Below, piece by piece: positions 52,430 through 62,400 of a stretch of DNA of 64,000 nucleotides. The DNA is from Microbacterium sp. BK668 (lineage in GTDB: Bacteria > Actinomycetota > Actinomycetes > Actinomycetales > Microbacteriaceae). Where the stretch lies: NCBI RefSeq assembly GCF_004362195.1, contig NZ_SNWG01000001.1, forward strand, positions 992,001 to 1,056,000. Reading direction: 5' to 3'. Position 1 is the stretch's first letter. Every line of letters begins with the position of its first letter. The position numbers and the translations under genes are program-made. The notes under the pieces were generated by a model. That model saw only the letters and a list, made by a program, of their open reading frames with translations. It was not told where the DNA came from and did no database searches.

Positions 52430-52467
52430 TAGCCTTCCCAGAGTCCCACCGAGTTCCACCGTGGGAC
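52430..52467 (+). promoter_or_regulatory. Subtilase promoter and leader stem-loop
   Basis: TAGCCT (52430-52435) is 17 bp downstream of TGGTCA (52407-52412). The inferred start near 52441 is directly followed by GTCCCAC (52443-52449) and GTGGGAC (52461-52467), a perfect 7-bp inverted repeat that could be a leader hairpin or operator. Confidence 0.4.
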
Positions 52468-52541
52468 CTCGTTCATTTCTCGCCGGCCCCAAGCAGGGCG
52501 AAAGTGCGCTCGTTCCGCATGCCCATCCCACAAGGAGTGTC

Positions 52542-55500
52542 ATGAGCCATACCCCCACCCGTCTGTCTCGATTCGTGGTCGTGGGGGTGACGCTGACAGG
52601 CCTGCTCGCAGCCGGCGGCGCCGCGCCCGCCTTCGCGCAGCCGGATGCCGCCCCACCGCTGACCGCCACCCCCCTCAGCCCCGACGGCGCGGGCGAGGTC
52701 GGCGCGAAGTCGGCCACCGGCCGCCTCGCGCAGAGCGATGCGGAGTTGCTGGAGCGATCGGATGCCGCGATCACGCCCGTCATGGTCAAGGTCGACGTCG
52801 ACCCGGTCTCGTCCTACACCGGCGGGATCGAAGGCTATGCCGCGACGAGCCCGGAGGTCACGAAGGTCGCGATCGCCGATGGCAGTGCCGCCATCGATGC
52901 ATACACCGCGTTCGTGAACGAGAAGATCGCCGCCGCGCAGGCCGAGGCATCCGCTCTCATCCCGGGCGCACGCATGCTCGGCACGCACACGACCGTCTAT
53001 GGCGGATTCGGTATGATGGTCCCCGCCAATCGCGCGAAGGACCTGCTGCAGCTCTCGAGCGTCGCGGCCGTCCAGAGCAACGAGCTGCGCCAGACGGCGG
53101 AGGAGACCACCGGCCCGGAGGCCGCGCCGGAGGCGGCGCCCACCCCGGTGCCGAGCGCCCCGGCAGAGCAGGGCGCACCGGAGCAGACCTCGCCCGAGCC
53201 GACCGCACCGGAGCGGACCGCAGAGCCGACGGCGCCGGAAACCGCGCCGAGCGCCCCCGCGGAGACCGCGACGCCCGAGCAGCCGGCCGATGCGCGGGCG
53301 CAGGCGCTCGCCGACGTCGACCTGCCGCCGACCACACCCGCGACGGACGCGGACGCGACGACGTTCATCGGCGCCGACGCCGTGTGGCCGAGGCTCGGCG
53401 GACGCGATCTCGCCGGTGAGGGCATCATCGTCGGCGTCATCGACACGGGCATCTGGCCCGAGCACCCCATGCTCGCCGACAACGGCATCGACCGGCCGGC
53501 GGGCGGACCCTGGGCGTGCGAGTTCGGCGACGGCTCCGTCGGCGCGGCATTCGGCTGCAACGACAAGCTCATCGGCGCGTATGCATTCCTCGACACGTAC
53601 CAGGCCGTCGTCGCCGAGCCCGCGGGTGCCGACGCCTACTGCAGCCCCGCCCTGTGCTCGGCGCGTGATGCCGAGGGGCACGGCACGCACACCGCGACGA
53701 CGGCAGCGGGCAGCTTCGTCGAATCGGCCGAGATCTTCGGCGTCGACCGTGGCGCGATCAGCGGCGTCGCCCCCGGCGCGTCGGTGATCGCCTACCGCGC
53801 ACTCGGTCCCGCCGGCGGCTACACCGAGGACCTCGTCGCGGCGGTCGACCAGGCGGTGCTCGACGGCGTCGACGTGCTCAACTACTCGATCAGCGGCAGC
53901 GCCGACCCGTACGACGCGCAGGAGCTCGCCTTCCTCGACGCCTACGCGGCTGGCATCTCGGTGAACGCGTCGGCGGGCAACGACGGACCCGGCGCCTCGA
54001 CCGCCAACCACGGCAGCCCGTGGACGACGACGGTCGCGGCATCCACCTCGGATCGCTCCTTCACCTCCGCGCTCGTCCTCGCCTCGAGCGACGGGCAGAC
54101 GCTCGTCGAGCCCGGCGTCACCATCACCGACGGCGTGTCGGACCTGCCGGTCGTGCTGGCATCCGACGTCCCCGGATACACCGGCGGCGCCCTGTGCCAG
54201 GCCCCGTTTGCGGCGGGCTCGCTGACGGGACAGGTCGTGCTCTGCATCCGCGGGACGAACGGCCGGGTCGAGAAGGGCTACAACGCGGCCCAGGGCGGCG
54301 CGGCGGGGATGATTCTCGTCAACCCCGACCCCGCCGACGTCGAGACCGACAACCACTTCCTCCCGACCATCCACCTCGCGGGGCCGGATGACGCGGTCGT
54401 GGCGTTCATCCAGTCGCACCCGGATGTGACCGCGACGTGGGCCGAGGGGCAGGCGACGAAGGACACGGGCGACGTGATGGCCGAGTTCAGCTCGCGCGGT
54501 CCGATCGGCGACTTCCTCAAGCCCGACGTCACGGCGCCCGGCGTGCAGGTCATCGCGGGCAACACCCCCACCCCGATCGACCTCGCCAGCGGACCGGCGG
54601 GCGAGCTGTACCAGGCGATCGCCGGCACGTCGATGTCGTCGCCGCACGCCGCGGGCGTGTCGGCCCTGCTGATGGCAGCGCACCCCGGCTGGACCCCGGG
54701 TCAGGTGAAGTCGGCGCTCATGACGTCGTCCGTCCAGGACGTCGTCACCGTCAACGGCAGCGCCGCGGGCGTCTTCGACCGCGGCGCGGGCTCGATCCGC
54801 GCCGACCGGGCGATCGCGCCGGTGCTGACGATCAGCGACAGCGCGGCGGACTTCGCCGCGAGCGCCTCCGATCCGCTGCACCGCATCGACCTCAACATCC
54901 CGAGCATCTACCTCGACCCGCTCCCCGGTGCGGTGTCGACCAAGCGCACCCTCACCAACGTCAGCGGCTCGTCGCAGACGTTCTCGGTGAAGGCCACGGG
55001 AGCGGGCGGCCTGCGGATCACCGTGTCGCCCTCGACCTTCACGGTGCCGGCCGGGAAGTCGAAGGATCTCACCGTGATCCTCGATGGGCTGAACGCGGAG
55101 GACGGCTGGCACGAGGGGCAGATCACGATCACCCCCTCCAAGGGCAACAAGGTCGTCCTGCCGGTGGCGGCCAACGTGGGAGAGGCCGAGGTCTCGCTGT
55201 CGCAGACCTGCGACCCGACCACCATCCAGCGCGGGAAGACCACGACCTGCACGGTCACGGCCGCGAACTACATGCCCGTCCCGGTCACGGCGACCATCGA
55301 CGCCGTGCCCAACCCGCTCCTGCACCTGCAGTCGGTGACGGCTCCCGCGAAGAAGAAGGCGCTCTCGGCGTCGTGGACGGGCACCCTCGACCCCGCGCTG
55401 CCGCCGACGGTGGAGGCGATCGAGTCGGTCGACCCCGACACGACGGCGTCGGGCGGCTACCTCGGGCTCGCCCAGTTCGGCATCGCGCCGACGGCGGTCG

Positions 55501-56129
55501 GCGATGAGGGGATCGTCAACTTCAACGTCCCGTCGTTCAGCTACGGCGCCGAGACCTACAACCGCATCGGCGTCGTTGGCAACGGCTACGTCGTCGTGGG
55601 CGGGGGCACCTCGGCCGACGTCTGGTACGAGCCGAACGGGTTCCCCAACCCGGCCGCGCCGAACAACGTCCTCGCACCGATCTGGACCGACCTCAATCCC
55701 GAGGCGGGCGGAGCCATCCGCGTCGGCATCCTCGGCGACGGCGTGAACCGGTGGCTGGTCGTCGACTGGAACGAGGTGCCGACGTTCAGCAGCGGAGCCG
55801 TTCGCAACACCGCGCAGGTCTGGATCCAGCTCGACGGTCCGGAGGACATCTGGTACACCTACGGCGCCGACGCGCAGGGCGACCCCGCCGTGGAGGCGGC
55901 GACGGGCGCCGAGAACCGCGACGGCACGAGCGGCGTCCAGCTGGCCGAGCTGCCGTCGGCGGGTGAGACCTATGTCGTCACGACCTCGCCGCCGCAGGCC
56001 GGTGGCACGGTGAGCTTCGACTACACCCTGAAGGGTCTGCTGAAGGGCACCTGGTCGACGTGGGTCTCCCTGCGCTCGGACGCGCTCCGCGCGATCCCGA
56101 TGGAGCAGACGAGGATCACCGTCAAGTAG
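52542..56129 (+). CDS. Secreted S8 family serine peptidase (subtilase)
   Basis: 1195 residues from ATG 52542 with AAGGAG upstream. Signal peptide RFVVVGVTLTGLLAAGGAAPAFA. An inhibitor-like prodomain and a 70-residue Pro/Glu/Ala linker precede the catalytic domain. Triad: Asp301 in VGVIDTGIWPEHP, His380 in GHGTHT, Ser697 in GTSMSSPHAAG. A PA domain (about residues 530-630) is inserted between His and Ser. The C-terminal 400 residues contain an Ig/Fn3-like region and a beta-sandwich. Like plant-type and lactocepin-type subtilases, it degrades extracellular protein. No sorting signal. A strong terminator follows. Confidence 0.94.
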   Translation: MSHTPTRLSRFVVVGVTLTGLLAAGGAAPAFAQPDAAPPLTATPLSPDGAGEVGAKSATGRLAQSDAELLERSDAAITPVMVKVDVDPVSSYTGGIEGYAATSPEVTKVAIADGSAAIDAYTAFVNEKIAAAQAEASALIPGARMLGTHTTVYGGFGMMVPANRAKDLLQLSSVAAVQSNELRQTAEETTGPEAAPEAAPTPVPSAPAEQGAPEQTSPEPTAPERTAEPTAPETAPSAPAETATPEQPADARAQALADVDLPPTTPATDADATTFIGADAVWPRLGGRDLAGEGIIVGVIDTGIWPEHPMLADNGIDRPAGGPWACEFGDGSVGAAFGCNDKLIGAYAFLDTYQAVVAEPAGADAYCSPALCSARDAEGHGTHTATTAAGSFVESAEIFGVDRGAISGVAPGASVIAYRALGPAGGYTEDLVAAVDQAVLDGVDVLNYSISGSADPYDAQELAFLDAYAAGISVNASAGNDGPGASTANHGSPWTTTVAASTSDRSFTSALVLASSDGQTLVEPGVTITDGVSDLPVVLASDVPGYTGGALCQAPFAAGSLTGQVVLCIRGTNGRVEKGYNAAQGGAAGMILVNPDPADVETDNHFLPTIHLAGPDDAVVAFIQSHPDVTATWAEGQATKDTGDVMAEFSSRGPIGDFLKPDVTAPGVQVIAGNTPTPIDLASGPAGELYQAIAGTSMSSPHAAGVSALLMAAHPGWTPGQVKSALMTSSVQDVVTVNGSAAGVFDRGAGSIRADRAIAPVLTISDSAADFAASASDPLHRIDLNIPSIYLDPLPGAVSTKRTLTNVSGSSQTFSVKATGAGGLRITVSPSTFTVPAGKSKDLTVILDGLNAEDGWHEGQITITPSKGNKVVLPVAANVGEAEVSLSQTCDPTTIQRGKTTTCTVTAANYMPVPVTATIDAVPNPLLHLQSVTAPAKKKALSASWTGTLDPALPPTVEAIESVDPDTTASGGYLGLAQFGIAPTAVGDEGIVNFNVPSFSYGAETYNRIGVVGNGYVVVGGGTSADVWYEPNGFPNPAAPNNVLAPIWTDLNPEAGGAIRVGILGDGVNRWLVVDWNEVPTFSSGAVRNTAQVWIQLDGPEDIWYTYGADAQGDPAVEAATGAENRDGTSGVQLAELPSAGETYVVTTSPPQAGGTVSFDYTLKGLLKGTWSTWVSLRSDALRAIPMEQTRITVK

Positions 56130-56140
56130 GCACGATCAGG

Positions 56141-56180
56141 AAGGGGAGTGGATGTCGCGGCCGCGGCACCCACTCCCCTT
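56141..56180 (+). terminator. Terminator hairpin after subtilase
   Basis: AAGGGGAGTGG (56141-56151) and CCACTCCCCTT (56170-56180), with a partly paired CGCGGCCGCG centre. Twelve bp after the stop. Confidence 0.85.
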
Positions 56181-56493
56181 CGTCGTGAGTGGGACACCGC
56201 GGGATCGGCGCTGACGACGCCGATCCGACCGTGATCCGGTCGAAAGTCTTGCGCGGACCGCGCGCCATGGTGTAAGCCGTTTCCCATTGGGGAGTGCTCC
56301 ATCGCGGAGCGTCACACGGGGAAGTGCGGCGACACGGCGATGGGCAGTCCGGTGCTGCGCGAGGGGGCTCGCAAGGCGCTGGGAGAGGTTCACGCCTGCC
56401 TTCTCGGGATCACCACCGCCTCGCCCGGGGCGGTGGATGCGGTACCCGGCGGACGCCGCTCGCGATGCCCGCCGCAGCCCACGGAGGTCGAGC
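56181..56493 (+). promoter_or_regulatory. Leader region of the repeat protein gene
   Basis: A 313-bp non-coding stretch. TTGCGC followed 16 bp later by TGTAAG (about 56249-56276) is a weak promoter candidate. GGAGG (56483-56487) is the ribosome site. Upstream in-frame codons to 56287 lack a signal peptide, so they are not part of the gene. Confidence 0.35.
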
Positions 56494-59400
56494 ATGTCGT
56501 CGTCACGTCCCCTCGGATCGTCGGAACCGGCCTCTCGCCCCAGGGCGCGAGCGGCCGCAGCCGTGCTCGCGATCGCCGCCCTGATCGTCGCCGGCATCAC
56601 GTGGCCGTCGGCGGCATGGGCTGCCGGCGACAGCAGCATCAGCGGCGCGGTCCGCTACGCGGACGACGCGGCCGGGATCGCCGGCGCCACCGTCGAGCTC
56701 TACGATGCGGCCGGTCCTGGAGAGGTGCCGGTGGCGACGGTGACGACGGATGCCGAGGGGCAGTACAGCCTCACGGACCTCGAGCCCGGCGATTACCGGA
56801 TCTTCGCGGAGGGCGACGCGGCGCTGTACGTGCCGCAGTGGTATTCGGGGAAGACGACGTTCGCGTCGGCCGATCTGGTGACGGTGGCGGCGGGCACGCA
56901 TCTCGTCGGGTTCGACGTGTACCTCGCGGATGCGCAGAACTCGATCGCCGGTTCGATCCGTTACGCGAACGACGCGGTGGGGATCGCGGGCGCGACGGTG
57001 GAGTTCTACGACGCGGCCGGTCCCGGTGACGTGCCGGCGGCGACGGTGACGACGGATGCCGAGGGGAAGTACGTCGTGCAGAACCTGCCGTACGGCGACT
57101 ACCGGATCTTCGCGGAGGGCGACGCGGCGCTGTACGTGCCGCAGTGGTACTCGGGGAAGACGACGTTCGCGACGGCCGATCTGGTGACGGTGGCGGCGGG
57201 AACGCACCTCGTCGGGTTCGACGTGTACCTCGCGGATGCGCAGAACTCGATCGCGGGCTCGATCCGTTACGCGAACGACGCGGTGGGGATCGCGGGCGCG
57301 ACGGTGGAGTTCTACGACGCGGCCGGTGCCGGTGACGTGCCGGCGGCGACGGTGACGACGGATGCCGAGGGGAAGTACGTCGTGCAGAACCTGCCGTACG
57401 GCGACTACCGGATCTTCGCGGAGGGCGACCCGGCGCTGTACGTGCCGCAGTGGTACTCGGGGAAGACGACGTTCGCGACGGCCGATCTGGTGACGGTGGC
57501 GGCGGGAACGCACCTCGTCGGGTTCGACGTGTACCTCGCGGATGCGCAGAACTCGATCGCCGGTTCGATCCGTTACGCGAACGACGCGGTGGGGATCGCG
57601 GGCGCGACGGTGGAGTTCTACGACGCGGCCGGTGCCGGTGACGTGCCGGCGGCGACGGTCACGACGGATGCCGAGGGGAAGTACGTCGTGCAGAACCTGC
57701 CGTACGGCGACTACCGGATCTTCGCGGAGGGCGACCCGGCGCTGTACGTGCCGCAGTGGTACTCGGGGAAGACGACGTTCGCGACGGCCGACCTGGTGAC
57801 GGTGGCGGCGGGGACGCACCTCGTCGGGTTCGACGTGTACCTCGATCGCGCTCCCGACATCCCGACCGGATACGTCTCGGGGCGCGTCGTCGACGGACAG
57901 ACCGGAGGGCCGCTCGCCGGCGCCTCGGTGGCTCTCTTCGGGGCCGACGGGGACGGCGTGACTCCCGTGGCGACGGCGACGGCCGACGCGGACGGCGTCT
58001 ACGTCTTCGCGACCGTGCTGCCCGGTGAGTACGCGGTGCGGGCCGAGGCCGCCGGCAGGATCACGAGCTGGTTCGGAGGCGCCGACTTCGCCGGCGCGAC
58101 CGTGCTGAACGTCCAGCCCGGCGGCGAGTACACGGGCCTGCAGATCACGCTGTGGGCCACCTCGAACAGCGTGTCGGGATACGTGTACGACGGCGCGACG
58201 GGTGCGCCGCTGGCGGGAGCCGGCGTGGGCCTGTACGCCGAGGGCGACGGCATCACGCCCATCGCGACGGTGCTCACGGATGCCGAAGGGTTCTTCTCGG
58301 CGGCAGGACTGCCTGCCGGCGACTACAAGGTCCGCGCATCCGCGGCGGGTCTCCGGCCGTACTGGTACTCGGCGGCCGAGTTCGCCGACGCGACCGTGTT
58401 CGCCGTGGCCGCCGGCACGCACCTGTCCCACCTCACCTTCCATCTCTGGCCGGGACTGCGCACGCTCAGCGGCACCGTGTATCAGTGGGAATCCTCCGAA
58501 CCGGTCGCGGGCGTCGAGGTGCGCCTCCACCCGACCGAACCGGCGGATGCCCCACCCGTCGCGACGGCCACGACCGGCGCTGACGGAACGTACACGTTCG
58601 TGGACTTCGCCCCCGACGGCGAGTTCGTCGTCCAGTTCGCGCCCGAGGCCGCGGCATCCACGTGGTATTACCAGAAGAGCTCCCGCGACGCCGCGGATGC
58701 GCTCACCTCCGCCCCCGAGCTCCACATCGGCAACGTCAACGGATTCGTCGGTCAGCCCCTCTTCTTCGAGGTGGAGGGCAGCGTCACGATCACCGGCTCG
58801 CCGGCACCCGGGCAGGTGCTCACCGCGGCGACCGACGGTGTCTTCACACCCCAGCCGGCGACGTTCACCTACCAGTGGTACCTCGACGGTGTGCAGATCG
58901 AGGACGCCACGGGGCCCACCTATACGGTGAGGCCGCAGGACCGGAGCGGGGACCTCACGGTCACCGTCGTCGCGTCGAGCCCCGGGTACCAGGACGCCCA
59001 GTCGACGAGTCCGGCGGTCTTCGTCGCCCCGTTCTCGCTCGCCGACATCGCCGCGGCGCTCGACATCGACGAAGGGATGGCGATCTCGCTCTTCGGCGGG
59101 AGCAGAGGGGTCTTCGTCTCCGACACGTCCTTCACCGGGTACCCCCGCGCGGGAGGCGACTACGTCGTGCTGTCGACGGGCCGTGCATCGGACGTCATGC
59201 TCCCCGCGGAGCCCGACACGTTCCTGAGCTCCGCGCTCGACGGCGCCCGCGGAGTCGACGGTAACGACATGACGGGCATCACCATCAGCGCCACCGCGCC
59301 CGAGGCCAGCCGGTGTCTCGCGTTCGATCTGAAGTTCGGCTCGGAGGAGTTCCCGGAGTTCGTCGGTACCTCCTTCAACGACGTCTTCACCGCCGAGACG

Positions 59401-62400
59401 CCGACGTCGGACATCTCCATCCAGGGCACGGAGATCGTCGCGCCGCACAACTACGCCTACGACATCGCGGGGAACATCCTCAGCATCAATGCGATCGTGG
59501 GATTCGCGCCCGTCGCCGGCAACGCGATGGACGGATGGACGCCGTCGCTCACGGCACGGGTTCCGCTCGGAGCGGGCGAGGCCGCGATCATCCTGACGCT
59601 GCAGGACATCGGCGACAGCGGCTACGACTCCGCCGTCCTCCTCGACAACGTCCGGCTGCTGCCGACGGCCGAGTGCGACGACGGCGGCACGACGCCCACC
59701 GACCCCATCACCGGTCCGACCCCCGTCGTGGTGGTTCAACCCACCACGCCGGGCGGCGAGCCCTCGCCGGCGCAGGACGGCGTGACGGCGTGCAGCGTGC
59801 TGTCGGTCGTCGCGGGCGACTGGGCCCCGGCCCCCGTCGAGCTGTCGTACCAGTGGAAGGTCGGCGGCGTCGCCGTCGAGGGCGCGACCGGCGCCACCTT
59901 CGCCGTGCCGCCCGACGCCGCCGGGAGGGCCGTCACGGTCGTGGTGACCGGATCCAAGCCGGGTTACCCGCCGGTGTCGATCGAGAGCGCCCCGACGCCC
60001 GTCGTGACACTGTGCGAGCTGGTCGGGAGCACGCCGATCATCCAAGGGGTGCCCGAGACGGGCGAGACGCTCACGGCGGTCCTCGACCCGGAGTGGGGAC
60101 CCGCGCCCGTCGAGCTCGGGTATCAGTGGCTGCGCGACGGGCTCCCGATCCCGGCAGCGAACGGCTCGACCTACCTCGTCGCCGCGTCCGACGTCGGCCG
60201 GAGCATCCGGGTCGTCGTCACGGGCACGAAGCCCGGCTATGCGCCGCTGTCCTTGTGGAGCGCCCCCGTGACGATCGCCGGCGGACTCCTCCAATTCGAT
60301 CCCGCTCCCGTGCCGACGATCATCGGTGCGCCCGTCGTGGCCGGATCTCTCGAGGTCTCGACCGGGGAGTGGGGACCCGCGCCGGTGAACCTCGCCATCC
60401 AGTGGATGCGCAACGGTGCGCCCATCGCCGGTGCCGACGGCACGACCTACACGCCGACGGCTCTCGACGCGGGAACACTGCTCACCGCCGTCGTCACGGG
60501 CTCGAAGGACGGCTACGAGACGACATCGCGCACGAGCGCCCCGTCCGGCCCGGTGCAGCTCGCAACGCTGACGACCGCCGTTCCCCTCGTCACGGGTGCC
60601 CCGGTGGTCGACGGCGAGCTCACGGTCGATCCGGGAGCCTGGGGGCCCGCTCCCGTCCAGCTCGGTGTGCAGTGGACGCGCAACGGGGCGCCGATCCTCG
60701 GCGCGGACGGGCTCTCGTACCGTCCGACCGCGGACGATCTCGGCGCGACGCTGCGGGCGGCCGTGACCGGCTCCAAGCCCGGCTACTCGACCGCCACCGT
60801 CACGAGCGCCGGAGCGACGGTCGTGGCCGCGACGCTGACGCCGACCCCGACACCGGCGATCATCGGCGATGCCGTCGTCGCATCGACACTCCAGTCCGAT
60901 CCGGGTCTGTGGGGCCCGCAGCCGGTCTCGCTGGCTCTCGAGTGGCTGCGCAACGGCGTCGTGGTCTCCACCGCGCCCGCGCTCACGCTCGTTCCGGGCG
61001 ACGTCGGCGCCACGATCGCCCTCCGCGTCACCGCATCCAAGCCCGGCTACACCACCGAGGTGCGGACCTCCCCGGGCGTCGCCGTCGCTCCGGGGACGCT
61101 CGATCCCGCGCCGACCCCGGTCATCGTGGGCGAGCCGCTGGTCGGTCAGACGCTGACCGCCGTTCCCGGCACCTGGGGTCCGGAACCGGTGTCTCTCGCC
61201 TTCCAGTGGCGCGCCGACGGTGCGGTCATCGCGGATGCCACGGGCGCAACGCTCGCGCTCTCGCCGTCACTGCTCGGCGCGGCCATCACCGTCACCGTGA
61301 CCGGATCGAAGGCCGGCTACACGTCGGTGGGTCGCACCAGCGCACCCACGGCGCCGGTGCAGGAGGCGGTGCTCTCGCCGGCGCCGACGCCGACGATCAG
61401 CGGATCCCCCGTCTTCGGCCAGACGCTGACGGTCGTGACGGGGACCTGGGGACCGGCTCCGGTGGTGCTGGCGATCGAATGGTTGAGGAACGGCGTCCCC
61501 ATTCCGGCGGCGACGGGGTCGACGTACACCCCGGTACCGGCAGACGTGGGGACGGAGATCTCCGTCCGGGTGACAGGATCCAAGGCCGGGTTCCCGACCG
61601 TCGTGCGGACGAGCGCCGCCGTGACGATCCAGCCCGCCACCCTCTCGCCCGCTCCGACCCCGACGATCGTGGGCGCCGCTGTCGTCGATGGGACGCTGAC
61701 CGCCTCCGTCGGCACGTGGGGGCCGGCGCCGGTCGACCTGACGATCCAATGGCTGCGGAACGGATCGGTCATCTCCACCGGCCCGCAGCTGGCGCTCACC
61801 GCGGCCGACCTCGGGTCGACGATCGCCGTCCGCGTGACCGGCACGAAGGCCGGGTACACGACCGAGGTGCGCACGAGCCTCGGCGTCGTGGTCGCACCCG
61901 GAACGCTGTCGCCCACCCCGACGCCCGGCATCACCGGCACTGCCGTCGTCGGTCAGACGCTCACGGCGGTGCCGGGAGCATGGGGACCTGCGCCTGTCAC
62001 CCTCGCCTACCAGTGGAACGCCGGCGGCGTGCCCATCCCCGGAGCCGACGGCGCGACCTTCGTCGTGACATCGGCGTACCTCGGTCAGGTCATCACGGTC
62101 ACCGTCACGGGCAGCAAGCCGGGCTACACCTCGGTGAGCCGGACCAGCGCGCCGACACCGACCGTGGCGAACCCCGTCCTGTCGCCGACGCCCATCCCGA
62201 CGATCACGGGCAGCCCGATCGTCGGTCAGGTCCTCACGGCGGTGCCGGGGGTGTGGGGGCCGGCTCCCGTGACCCTGACGTACCAGTGGAACGCCAACGG
62301 CGCACCGATCCCGGGCGCGACGGCGTCGACGTGGACGGTGACCGCGGTCTACCTCGGACAGACCATCACGGTCACCGTCACGGGATCCAAGCCCGGCTAC

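Noticed and set aside
52473..55325. A 950-codon minus-strand frame opposite the subtilase
   Set aside because: Arg/Asp-rich antisense shadow. The plus strand carries an intact catalytic triad.
56941..57846. CRISPR-like array
   Set aside because: Units are 306 bp, contiguous and in frame with no spacers; it is a protein repeat.
56503..60294. A 1263-codon minus-strand frame opposite the repeat protein
   Set aside because: Repeat-structured antisense shadow with no signal, domain or ribosome site; the plus strand has a signal peptide and known domains.
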